A stretch of 61,482 nucleotides of DNA, from NCBI RefSeq assembly GCF_023150065.1, contig NZ_JAKLLN010000024.1, forward strand, positions 1 through 61,482, read 5' to 3'. A program made the translations under genes and the position numbers. Positions 7,886 to 15,722 of this stretch are shown here, one piece after another; the stretch's first letter is position 1; every line of letters begins with the position of its first letter. The stretch comes from Zoogloea sp. (GTDB taxonomy: Bacteria > Pseudomonadota > Gammaproteobacteria > Burkholderiales > Rhodocyclaceae). The notes beneath the pieces were generated by a model. The model saw nothing but the letters and a program-made list of their open reading frames with translations, was not told the origin of the DNA and ran no database searches.

Positions 7886-8552
7886 CCGCCTCCGGTTCGA
7901 TGCGATAGCCGATCCCCCTCACGGTGCGGATACTCAGGCCGCTGCCCTGCAGCTTGCTGCGCAGGCGGGACACGTAGATCTCCACCGCGTTCGGGGTGAT
8001 CTCCTTGTCCCACTGGCTGAGGCTGTCGGCCAGCTTGGCCTTGGCGACGACCCGGGGCATGCCCAGCACCAGCTGCTCCAGGATGTTCCATTCGCGCCCG
8101 GTGAGCTCCAGGGGCGCTCCGCCCAGACGGGCCTCGTGGCGCTGGGCGTCCAGCTCGAGGGCCCCCACCGACAGACTCAGGCTGGCCGCCGCCCGGCTGC
8201 GCCGGATCAGGGCCCGGATACGCGCCATCAGTTCCTGGAGCAGAAAAGGTTTGGTCAGGTAATCGTCGCCGCCGATATCCAGCCCCACAACCCGGTCGTC
8301 GAGGGCATCCCGGGCCGTCAGGATCAGCACCGGCGTGAGGGTGCCCCGTTGCCGGAGCTGCCGGATCAGGTCCAGACCGCTCATGCCCGGCAGCCCGATA
8401 TCGATGATCGCCAGATCGTAGGCGGTGTGTCCCAGCACCGCGAGCGCCGGCTCGGCCGCACCCAGGGCATCGACACGAAAGCCCTCGCGGCCCAGGGCCT
8501 CCGCCAGCCCGGCGGACAGCACGTCATCATCTTCGACCAGCAGCAATCTCAT
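7863..8552 (-). CDS. OmpR/PhoB-family response regulator (QseB/TctD type)
   Basis: A 229-residue regulator. The receiver domain has EDDD at residues 7-10, the phospho-acceptor Asp51 in LAIIDIGLPG, and Lys in DDYLTKPF. The winged-helix output domain contains LTGREWNILEQL and VEIYVSRLRSKL and ends with the typical RTVRGIGYRIE. It lies 12 bp downstream of the ion channel gene and overlaps the kinase gene, so the order is channel, regulator, kinase. Likely target: the adjacent redox operon, by proximity only. Confidence 0.9.
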   Translation of the reverse strand: MRLLLVEDDDVLSAGLAEALGREGFRVDALGAAEPALAVLGHTAYDLAIIDIGLPGMSGLDLIRQLRQRGTLTPVLILTARDALDDRVVGLDIGGDDYLTKPFLLQELMARIRALIRRSRAAASLSLSVGALELDAQRHEARLGGAPLELTGREWNILEQLVLGMPRVVAKAKLADSLSQWDKEITPNAVEIYVSRLRSKLQGSGLSIRTVRGIGYRIEPEADDAAPAP

Positions 8553-8564
8553 GGCAGAGTCTCC

Positions 8565-8996
8565 TTACGGCCCCTCGCCCTTCCAGAAGCGCTCCATGGC
8601 GATATAGGCGTAGGACGCCGACCAGCCGATGAGGAGCAGACCGTTGAGGGCCTCAGCGCCGGCCAGCAGGCGGACGGCCCCGGTGGGCACCACGTCGCCA
8701 TAGCCGAGAGAGGTATAGGTCTCGGCCGAAAAATACAGGCTGGTGGCCATGGAGAAGCTCTCCGCCTCCTGCAGGGAGCCCAGGCCCGGCTGATGGATGA
8801 GGCTGTAGAGCGCCACCGCGTACAGCAGGATCTCCACCGCATGCGCGAGGAAGGTGATGATGATGACCAGGATCAGCTTGGCCCGGGGCTGGATGCGGAC
8901 CAACGGCAGCATGATGCTCAGACCCCGCAGCACCTCGTAGTGGATCAGGGTGGTGGCAACCAGCAGGCTAAGGCAGACGACAATCACGAGCAGCAT
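8565..8996 (-). CDS. Small two-pore-domain-type potassium channel protein
   Basis: A 143-residue membrane protein with helices near residues 1-22, 42-66 and 108-130. A pore loop carries TSLGYGD near residue 95, the selectivity-filter signature of the Ion_trans_2 family (usually TTVGYGD). It has no visible RCK or other regulatory domain. The start is set at the ATG at 8996, because upstream in-frame extension lacks membrane or conserved sequence. It is the first gene of the channel-regulator-kinase set. The channel may be regulated with, or act as a sensor for, that two-component system. Confidence 0.8.
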   Translation of the reverse strand: MLLVIVVCLSLLVATTLIHYEVLRGLSIMLPLVRIQPRAKLILVIIITFLAHAVEILLYAVALYSLIHQPGLGSLQEAESFSMATSLYFSAETYTSLGYGDVVPTGAVRLLAGAEALNGLLLIGWSASYAYIAMERFWKGEGP

Positions 8997-9219
8997 CGCT
9001 GCACTCCGACAAGGGGATCGGGCGCCATTCTGGGCCTGATTCGAGCGGCGTGAAAGCCCGCCCCCACAAGCCCCCGCGCCATCCGTTGCCTCGCCCACCC
9101 GCGCCCTGTCGGAGCCCCTGCGCACCAGCGCTGTGCGCCAGCGCCCGCGCCGGCGACGGAATCGCGGCCCCGGCCCGCCATCCTGCACCGCCGGGGCGGT
9201 GGAGTGAATCCTGCTTTGC

Positions 9220-11112
9220 ATGGCCCATGCCGCGCCCTTCCGCCCCGCCCCGATGACCCTCTACCTGTTTGCCACGCTGCTGGCCTCCACCCTCCTTGCC
9301 ATCGCCCTTGGCGACGCCAGCCAGCCCTCGCCGGCGGTGTGGGGGCTGCCCCTGCTGCCGGCCCTGGCCTGGGCCGGCCTGCGCTTCGGGTCCCGCGGGC
9401 AGGTCGCCACCCTGCCCCACGGCCAGGCCGATGCCGGCCAGCCCCTGGCCCATTTCGCCCTGCACAGCGGCCAGCCGGCCCTGCTCGCCGAAGGGGGGCG
9501 CATTGCCAATGCCAACCAGGCGCTGCTGCGCACCCTCGGGCTGGAGGGGCGTGGCGACGAGCTGATCGGCATGCCTCTGGACAACATCGTGCATCCCAAG
9601 CACCACAGCCGCCTCACCGCCCTGCTGGCCGCCGAGACGGCGTCGGGGGATGCCGGGGTGATCACCCTGCTGCGGGCCGACGGGGTGCCCTGGCTGGCCC
9701 GCCTGAGCCTGTTCCGGGGCGACCGCTCCCCCATCGCCCTGCTCCAGTTCGGCGCCCCGGCCGACCTGCCCGACGCGGGCCCCGACCGCCAGTGGGGCAA
9801 CCGCCTGGCCCACTTCTCGGGGGAGATCCTGTTCGCCCTCGACAGCCAGCTGCTGGTCACCTGGCTCAACCCCCAGTGGGAGAAGGCCAGCGGCCGCCCG
9901 GTGGCGGACAGCCTGTTCCTGCCCTTTCTGCCCCTCTTCCACCTGGAAGATCGGGCCGCCCTGACCAAGGGCCTGCGCCAGCTGCAGGCCGGCGAACGGG
10001 ACGCCCTGAGCCTGGAAGTGCGCACCCTGGCGGGCCGTGCCCTCGGCCCGCGCTGGGTGGAGCTGCGTGCCTGGCCCCTGGACCTGCCCGCCGGCGGCGA
10101 GGCCGGCATCGTCGGCATGCTGCTGGACATCGACCAGCGCCGCCGCCGCGAGGAGGCCCTGCGGGCCCAGCGGCGCAGCCTGCACACCATGCTCGACAAC
10201 CTGCCGGGCATGATCTATCGGGGCCAGAACGACAAGCACTGGACCATGGAATTCGTCAGCGAAGGCTGCTTTGAGCTCACCGGCTACACCCCGCTGGAGC
10301 TGGTGGACAACCAGTCGGCCAGCTTCGCCGACCTGATCCACCCGGAAGACCGGGACTTTGTATGGAACTACGTGCAGATGCGCCTGACCCGACGCGAACG
10401 CTACGAGCTCAGCTACCGCATCATCGACCGGGACGGCCAGGAGCGCTGGGTGTGGGAGCAGGGCCGCGGCATCCATTCGAGCCGGGGCGAGTTCCTCGGC
10501 CTGGAGGGCTTCATCACCGACGTGAGCAGCAGCCGCGGCGCCCAGGAGGAGGCCCGGCGCCGCCTGTTCTTCGACAACGCGGCCGGCCTGCTGGGTTTCA
10601 GCCTGTTCCTCGACCGGCTGCAGCACCTCTTCCAGCACGCCCCCATCGCCGGCTACCCCTTCGCCCTCTTCCATCTGGCGGTGGACGCCCTCGACAGCAT
10701 CCAGGCCGAGCACGGCCCGGCCATGGCCGAACGGGTGATGGTGGAGAGCGGCAAGCGCCTGCGGGTGGTGCATAGCGACTGCAACGGCGCCGCCCGCCAC
10801 GGGGATGGCTTTGCCGTGCTGATCGCCGACTTCCGGCCCGAGACCCTGGCCTGGGCCGGCCCCTGCAGCGCAGCGCCGGCATCGGAGGCGGGCCTGCAGC
10901 ACCTGGCCACCGCCCTCGCCGGTCTCGTCGAGCGCCCCCTGCGCATCGACGGGCACAACATCAGGCTGCGGGCCCGCATCGGCATTGCCCCCGCGCCTTC
11001 CACCTGCGCCGATGCCGCCGCCCTGCTGGCCGCAGCGGTCAGGGCCGAGCCGCGCAGATCCGGCGGAATCGCCGTGCCCGCGGCAGGCAGCTCGGCCGGG
11101 CGGAGCAGGTGA
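9220..11112 (+). CDS. Multi-PAS protein with degenerate GGDEF domain
   Basis: About 630 residues from the ATG at 9220; an ATG at 9253 would remove 11 residues and place an N-terminal hydrophobic segment (YLFATLLASTLLAIAL) at the very start. Three PAS-like regions follow at about 85-170, 195-300 and 325-440; the last contains EFVSEGCFELTGYTPLELV and IHPEDRDFVW and a PAC-like end. The C-terminal domain resembles GGDEF (FSLFLDRLQHLF ... ARHGDGFAVLIADF), but the signature GGDEF is replaced by HGDGF near residue 528, so diguanylate cyclase activity is unlikely. It could be a c-di-GMP or GTP-binding sensor, or a decayed cyclase. Confidence 0.75.
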   Translation: MAHAAPFRPAPMTLYLFATLLASTLLAIALGDASQPSPAVWGLPLLPALAWAGLRFGSRGQVATLPHGQADAGQPLAHFALHSGQPALLAEGGRIANANQALLRTLGLEGRGDELIGMPLDNIVHPKHHSRLTALLAAETASGDAGVITLLRADGVPWLARLSLFRGDRSPIALLQFGAPADLPDAGPDRQWGNRLAHFSGEILFALDSQLLVTWLNPQWEKASGRPVADSLFLPFLPLFHLEDRAALTKGLRQLQAGERDALSLEVRTLAGRALGPRWVELRAWPLDLPAGGEAGIVGMLLDIDQRRRREEALRAQRRSLHTMLDNLPGMIYRGQNDKHWTMEFVSEGCFELTGYTPLELVDNQSASFADLIHPEDRDFVWNYVQMRLTRRERYELSYRIIDRDGQERWVWEQGRGIHSSRGEFLGLEGFITDVSSSRGAQEEARRRLFFDNAAGLLGFSLFLDRLQHLFQHAPIAGYPFALFHLAVDALDSIQAEHGPAMAERVMVESGKRLRVVHSDCNGAARHGDGFAVLIADFRPETLAWAGPCSAAPASEAGLQHLATALAGLVERPLRIDGHNIRLRARIGIAPAPSTCADAAALLAAAVRAEPRRSGGIAVPAAGSSAGRSR

Positions 11113-11120
11113 TGTCAGGC

Positions 11121-11210
11121 CCGTGGGTCGAATTCACTCGATCTCCGCGCGCTCAATCACCGGCCCACCTTTGATCGAAGTCCGCGGGCGAATGAATTCG
11201 CCCCCACGGG
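11121..11210. repeat. REPIN-like doublet, divergent AATTCATT subtype
   Basis: About 90 bp. One end is GGGCGAATGAATTCGCCC flanked by CCCAC (GTGGG on the other strand); the other end is the degenerate GTGGGTCGAATTCACTCGA. The spacer contains TTGATCGAAGTCCGCGG, the reverse complement of the spacer in the GTAG copies. The stem pair ACT/AGT has changed to AAT/ATT on both arms, which keeps the hairpin. It lies between convergent genes. Confidence 0.8.
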
Positions 11211-11241
11211 AGCAGCAGTGCTGGCCGTTGATCACCTGGGC

Positions 11242-12258
11242 TCAGTCGCCCACGCGCACCACGATCTTGCCGAAGTGGCTGCCGCTCTTCATGTACTCGA
11301 GGGCGGCCGGGGCGTCGGCAAAGGCAAACTCCCGGTCGATCACCGGGCGGATGGAGTGGGTGTGGATGGCCGCCAGCATGTCCGCAAACATGGCCCGGCT
11401 GCCCACGAAGATGCCCTGGATGCTCGACGCCTTCGGGATCAGCATGACCGGGTTGGCCGCGCCGGCCAGGCCGGTGAGCACGCCAATGTAGGCAATCCGG
11501 CCGCCAGTGGCGACGCTCATCAGCGAACGCTCCAGGGTGCCCGGGCCGCCCACTTCCAGTACCACATCCACGCCCTGCCCGCCGGTCAGGCGCAGCACTT
11601 CCTCATGCCATTCCTGGTGGTGGCGATAGTTGATGCCGTGGTCGGCGCCCAGGGCCTTCGCCCGCGCCAGCTTGGCGTCGTCGCTGGAGGTGATGATCAC
11701 CTTTGCCCCCGCCGCCTTGGCGAACTGCAGCGCGAAGATCGACACCCCGCCAGTGCCCAGCAGCAGCACGGTCTGGCCGGGCTTGAGCTCGCCGGCTTCG
11801 AACAGGGAATTCCAGGCCGTCACCGCGGCGCAAGGCAGCGTGGCCGCCTCGGCGTAGCTGAGGCCGTCGGGCAGCTTGATCAGGCCGCTCTCGTCCGACA
11901 CGAAACGCTCGGTGAAGGCCCCGGCCGATTCGGCCCCACGCGCATCGGACAGCGCCCGGGCGTCGGGCTTGCCGCTGCGCCAGTGGGGGAAGAACAGGGT
12001 CGCCACCCGGTCGCCCACGGCCAGGCCCTGCACCTTGCTGCCCACCGCCACCACCTCGCCGGCGCCATCGGAGCAGGGCACCAGCCCGCCGGGGATCGGC
12101 GCGAAGTAGGTGTTGCGGGTGACCAGAATGTCGCGGAAGTTGAGGGATACCGCCTTGATGGCCACCGCCACCTCGGTGTCGCCGAGGGGCGCCGGCTCGA
12201 AGGCGGCTTGCTGGAGCGGGGAGTCGATGTTGTCGGGGAAGACTTCGTAGCGTCTCAT
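11242..12258 (-). CDS. Zinc-independent medium-chain dehydrogenase, quinone oxidoreductase-like
   Basis: A 338-residue MDR-superfamily enzyme. The N-terminal GroES-like domain contains SLNFRDILVTRN and PCSDGAGEVVAVG. The nucleotide-binding domain has LLLGTGGVSIFALQFAKAAGA, except that the longer run is summarised here as a GTGGVS dinucleotide-binding loop near residue 168. Catalytic zinc cysteines of alcohol dehydrogenases are absent, as in NADPH:quinone reductases. The start is the ATG at 12258 with GGAGAG nearby. The physiological substrate is unknown. It is a single gene between two differently oriented units. Confidence 0.8.
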   Translation of the reverse strand: MRRYEVFPDNIDSPLQQAAFEPAPLGDTEVAVAIKAVSLNFRDILVTRNTYFAPIPGGLVPCSDGAGEVVAVGSKVQGLAVGDRVATLFFPHWRSGKPDARALSDARGAESAGAFTERFVSDESGLIKLPDGLSYAEAATLPCAAVTAWNSLFEAGELKPGQTVLLLGTGGVSIFALQFAKAAGAKVIITSSDDAKLARAKALGADHGINYRHHQEWHEEVLRLTGGQGVDVVLEVGGPGTLERSLMSVATGGRIAYIGVLTGLAGAANPVMLIPKASSIQGIFVGSRAMFADMLAAIHTHSIRPVIDREFAFADAPAALEYMKSGSHFGKIVVRVGD

Positions 12259-12328
12259 GGTGGAGCTCTCTTGTTGTTGGGGAGGGAGGAGGATTCTGGC
12301 ACGGGAGGCACCACGCCGAATACGTGTC

Positions 12329-13807
12329 TCAGGACGGGACACCCCCCGCCTTCCGGACCTTTCCGGCCACCCCCGCCAGGCGCGCCACCAGGGCCGGGAT
12401 GTGCCCCGCCTCGGTCAGGCCATAGCCGAGCACCAGGCCGTTGCCCGGCGCGGTGCCGGTGTAATAGGCGCTCAGGGGGCGCGGAGCGATACCCTGCTCA
12501 AGAGCCGCCTCGGCCAGCACCGTGTCGGGCACCGCCGGCGGCAGGCCCAGCACCAGGTGCAGGCCGGCCTGCCCGCCAAGGATAGGGCAGTCATCCCCGA
12601 AGCCGGCCTGCAGGGCCGCCCGCAGCACCGCCTGGCGTTCGCGATACACCGGCGCCATGCGCCGCAGGTGGCGGGTCAGCTGCCCGCTCTCCAGCAACCG
12701 GGCGAGGGCCCGCTGCTCGACGGCCTGGCCGCCCCGGTAGAGCTTGCGGATGCCCTCCCCCAGCTCGGCGGCGGCCCAGCGCGGCACCACCATGTAGGCG
12801 ATGCGCAGCCCCGGGTAGAGCAGCTTGCTGAAGGTGCCGACGTAGATCACCGGCGCCTCCGGGCGCAGGCCCTGGATGGCCGGCAGCGGGCGGGCGCCAG
12901 GCTGGGCGTGGTTGAAGTCGCTATCGTAGTCGTCCTCGATCAGCCAGCCGCCGCCGGCCTCCACGCCGGCCAGCAGGGCCAGGCGCCGCTCCAGGCTGAG
13001 GACGCTGCCCAAGGGGTACTGGTGGGAGGGCGTGACATACACCAGGCGGGGTGGCGCTGCCTGCCACAGGCCCGGCGCCGGCGCCATGCCGTCCCGGTCC
13101 ACCTCCACTGCAACCGGCGCGAGCCCGGCGGCGAGCATGGCATTGCGCGCCGCCGGGTAGCAGGGGTTCTCCAGCCACACCGTCTCGCCGCTGTCGGCCA
13201 GCAGCCGGGCGCAGGCGTCCAGGGCCACCTGCCCGCCGGCCACGATGAACACCTGCTCCGCCGTGCACGCCACCCCGCGGCGCGCCGACAGGAAGGCAGC
13301 CACCGCCCGGCGCAGCTCCGGCTCGCCCCCCGGCTCGGCATAGGCCAACTGGCGGGCCGTCACCTCGGCCCAGGCCTGGTGCAGCAGGCGCGCCCAGGTG
13401 GCCCAGGGAAAGGCGTTCAGATCCGGCGCGCCGGGGGCAAAGGGCAGCAGGGCTTCACTGCGCTTGATGGCCGGCAACTGGTGCGCCCGGCGCGACAGGG
13501 TGTGGGCGCCGGCCGGCCGGTACTGGGTGCCACCAGCCGTGCCCAGGGGCAGGGCCGCCACCCAGGTGCCGCCCCGGTCCGCCTCGACGAAGCCCTCCGC
13601 CAGCAGGAGCTGGTAGGCAAACAGCACGCAGTTGCGCGCCATGCCCTGATCGGCCGCCAGCTGGCGGGTGCCCGGCAGCCGCGTTCCCGGGGCCAGGCGC
13701 CCGTCGAGGATGGCCGCCTTGAGCAGCCGGTACAGGCGCAACTGACGCGCCTCGGCGGCTGCAACAGCGGGATCATCGAGGGCGGAGAGGACGAGGCTGA
13801 GGGGCAT
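12329..13807 (-). CDS. MocR/PdxR-family regulator (GntR HTH plus aminotransferase-like domain)
   Basis: A 492-residue protein. Residues 1-80 form a GntR winged helix (LPGTRQLAADQGMARNCV). The rest is an aspartate-aminotransferase-fold domain with the PLP-binding lysine in YVGTFSKLLYPGLR near residue 320. MocR regulators usually sense PLP or an amino acid derivative and control an adjacent divergent gene. Here the divergent neighbour, 85 bp away, is an FMN-binding protein of the pyridoxamine-phosphate-oxidase superfamily, which fits vitamin-B6-related control. The ATG at 13807 is chosen because the HTH begins soon after it; longer readings add unrelated sequence. Confidence 0.88.
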   Translation of the reverse strand: MPLSLVLSALDDPAVAAAEARQLRLYRLLKAAILDGRLAPGTRLPGTRQLAADQGMARNCVLFAYQLLLAEGFVEADRGGTWVAALPLGTAGGTQYRPAGAHTLSRRAHQLPAIKRSEALLPFAPGAPDLNAFPWATWARLLHQAWAEVTARQLAYAEPGGEPELRRAVAAFLSARRGVACTAEQVFIVAGGQVALDACARLLADSGETVWLENPCYPAARNAMLAAGLAPVAVEVDRDGMAPAPGLWQAAPPRLVYVTPSHQYPLGSVLSLERRLALLAGVEAGGGWLIEDDYDSDFNHAQPGARPLPAIQGLRPEAPVIYVGTFSKLLYPGLRIAYMVVPRWAAAELGEGIRKLYRGGQAVEQRALARLLESGQLTRHLRRMAPVYRERQAVLRAALQAGFGDDCPILGGQAGLHLVLGLPPAVPDTVLAEAALEQGIAPRPLSAYYTGTAPGNGLVLGYGLTEAGHIPALVARLAGVAGKVRKAGGVPS

Positions 13808-13892
13808 CTGGCTCCATGAAGGGCAATTCTGGTGGCCCCATGGATGGTGCCACGCCGCTGCTATGCTGGCACCACTTATCCAGGAGCCTCCC

Positions 13893-14531
13893 ATGTCAGC
13901 CCCCAGCCCCCGTACCCAGGTCCACCGCAAACCCCAGCGCGCCCATTACGACGCCAGCACCGTCCATGCCATCATCGACCAGGCCCTGGTGTGCCAGATC
14001 GCCTTCAACCAGGGCGGCAGCGTGCACTGCCTGCCCACCGCCTGCTGGCGTGGCGGCGACCACCTTTACATCCACGGCGCCAACAACTCGCGCCTCACCC
14101 AGACCCTGCTCGCCGACGGCTGCGCCGTGTCCATCACCCACCTGGACGGCCTGGTGCTGGCCCGCTCGGCCTTCCACCACTCTATGAACTACCGCTCGGT
14201 AGTGATCTACGGCCGCTTCGAGGAGGTGACGGACAACACCGCCAAGGCCGCCGCCTTCCACGCCTTCGTCGAGCACGTCAGCCCCGGCCGCGCCGCCCGG
14301 GTGCGCCTCCCCTCCCCCGCCGAGATCGCCGGTACCCGCCTGCTGCGCATCCCCCTGGACGAAGCGGTCGCCAAGATCCGCAACTGGGGCGTGGAGGATT
14401 CAGCCGACGACATGGACATTCCGGTATGGGCCGGGGTGATGCCCCTGGCGCTCAGCGCAGGGCTACTGCAGCCGGACGCGGGGTGTGAAGGACGGGAGGA
14501 GCCTCAGCAGCCGGGCTTTTTCGCGGGGTGA
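13893..14531 (+). CDS. Pyridoxamine 5'-phosphate oxidase-related FMN-binding protein
   Basis: A 212-residue split-barrel protein of the NimA/PPOX-like flavin-nucleotide-binding family. Visible features are ALVCQIAFNQGGSVHCLPT, YIHGANNSRLTQTL and HHSMNYRSVVIYGRFEEV, and a C-terminal helix with VEDSADDMDIPVWAGVMPL that is typical of the family. AGGAG lies 7 bp before the ATG at 13893. It is divergent from a MocR regulator and is its most likely target. Members of this family reduce or detoxify various compounds; the substrate cannot be read from sequence. Confidence 0.85.
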   Translation: MSAPSPRTQVHRKPQRAHYDASTVHAIIDQALVCQIAFNQGGSVHCLPTACWRGGDHLYIHGANNSRLTQTLLADGCAVSITHLDGLVLARSAFHHSMNYRSVVIYGRFEEVTDNTAKAAAFHAFVEHVSPGRAARVRLPSPAEIAGTRLLRIPLDEAVAKIRNWGVEDSADDMDIPVWAGVMPLALSAGLLQPDAGCEGREEPQQPGFFAG

Positions 14532-14626
14532 CTGACTCGGCAGGGCATGGGCCCCGAACGCAGTTGGACACCACCGACGGGCAACGGTAGGATTGAGTTA
14601 CCACAAATGTAGCAAGAATCGCCATC

Positions 14627-14860
14627 ATGCCCGCCACCACCTCCATCCGGATTGACCAGACCTTGTACGATCAGGCGAAAGCCGATGCGGCTGCGGAACA
14701 CCGCAGCATCGCCGGCCAGGTGGAGTACTGGGCAAAGATCGGCCGCGCTGCGCTCGACAATCCGGATCTTCCGGTCAGCTTCATCGCCGAGTCCCTGGCA
14801 TCGATGGCCGAGCGTCGCGAGGACGCGAGCCCCTTCGTGCCGAGAAGTCGGCCGCAGTGA
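14627..14860 (+). CDS. ParD-like type II antitoxin
   Basis: A 77-residue protein beginning with a ribbon-helix-helix-like segment (TSIRIDQTLYDQAKADA), then HRSIAGQVEYWAKIGRAALD, which is typical of the TA_antitoxin ParD-like family. It overlaps the toxin gene by 4 bp (GTGA), the usual arrangement for coupled antitoxin-toxin expression. The N-terminal segment probably binds the promoter and the C-terminal half neutralises the toxin. An AT-richer stretch just upstream may hold the promoter. Confidence 0.85.
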   Translation: MPATTSIRIDQTLYDQAKADAAAEHRSIAGQVEYWAKIGRAALDNPDLPVSFIAESLASMAERREDASPFVPRSRPQ

Positions 14861-15141
14861 GCCGCTACAGCGTTGTCCAGACCCGCCGCTTCGCTCGCCA
14901 GTACAAGAAGCTGCACGACAACATTGCCGCCGACGTCGACCAGGCCGTTGCCGATGTCGCCGCGAACCCCGAAAGCGGAGAACGCAAGAAGGGCGACCTA
15001 TCCGAGTTGCGGGTCGTGAAGTTCAGGAGCCAAGGACAGCTGTACCTGTTGGGCTATACGCTCGAAGACGCTGTCCGGCTGGTTTACCTGGAGGCTGTCG
15101 GCCCACACGAGAACTTCTATCGCGACCTGAAGCGAAGCTGA
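14857..15141 (+). CDS. RelE/ParE-superfamily toxin
   Basis: A 94-residue basic protein starting with GTG inside the antitoxin stop region. It shows the RelE/ParE fold pattern: an N-terminal strand (YSVVQTRRFARQYKKL), a helical pair, KKGDLSELRVVKF, then strands with QLYLLGYTLED and a C-terminal HENFYRDLKRS. This resembles the mRNA-interferase RelE type rather than ParE gyrase inhibitors, but the assignment within the superfamily is tentative. The pair may be a stability module or a remnant of transfer. Both genes look intact. Confidence 0.83.
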   Translation: MSRYSVVQTRRFARQYKKLHDNIAADVDQAVADVAANPESGERKKGDLSELRVVKFRSQGQLYLLGYTLEDAVRLVYLEAVGPHENFYRDLKRS

Positions 15142-15181
15142 CAAGCCAGAGCGGCCCCCTGGGAAGCCACCAAACCCAAGA

Positions 15182-15622
15182 CTACCGGGTGCCACCAAGC
15201 GTCGCGCCACGCAGCCTGCGCCAGGTGGTCAGCGCGGCCATGCCGGGCGCCAGCCACAGGGACAGCCACAGCCCCGCCAGGACAGCCAGGGCCAGCGCGT
15301 TCGGCCCCGAGCGGGTGATGGTGTAGATGATCGCCAGCGCGATGGCCGTGATGGCGATGGCCAGAGCCGCATAGACGATCGCCAGCTGGCGCAGGAACAC
15401 ACGGGCAAAGGGCCACAGGGGCACGGCCTCCAGGCGCAGGCCTCCCTTGCGGAACGCCACAAAACAGATCAGCGCACACAGGGCCACGGACGCCCCGGCA
15501 ATCTGCAGCCAGAACGCCGTCGTCCATTCCGCCCGGCCCCGTACGAAGAGCGCCAGGATGACCGAGCTGGCCAGCGCGCTGGCCGCAAACACGACGCGGA
15601 GGGTTTGGGTGGGGGTGTTCAT
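15182..15622 (-). CDS. Four-helix membrane protein of unknown function
   Basis: A 146-residue protein with four predicted membrane helices, at about residues 8-27, 38-58, 78-101 and 106-130. The last is followed by a basic C-terminus (TWRRLRGATLGGTR). I recognise no domain. The ATG at 15622 has AAGGAG-like sequence upstream (CTCCTTG on the plus strand). It is transcribed towards the toxin gene and away from the DUF1989-GcvT gene's direction of entry. Nothing in the context gives a role. Confidence 0.6.
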   Translation of the reverse strand: MNTPTQTLRVVFAASALASSVILALFVRGRAEWTTAFWLQIAGASVALCALICFVAFRKGGLRLEAVPLWPFARVFLRQLAIVYAALAIAITAIALAIIYTITRSGPNALALAVLAGLWLSLWLAPGMAALTTWRRLRGATLGGTR

Positions 15623-15722
15623 GCAAGGAGTCCCGAGTGGCAGGCGGTGTACTTATAACCTGCAACGCGGGACTCAGTCCTTGATGGGCGTGAAGTCATC
15701 ACCCCCCAACCGGAGGCGCCTG

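Noticed and set aside
8968-10956. 662-codon minus-strand frame opposite the PAS/GGDEF-like gene
   Set aside because: No domain can be recognised and composition is typical of an antisense shadow, whereas the plus-strand frame has clear PAS motifs.
9220-11112. Active diguanylate cyclase
   Set aside because: The GGDEF signature is replaced by HGDGF.
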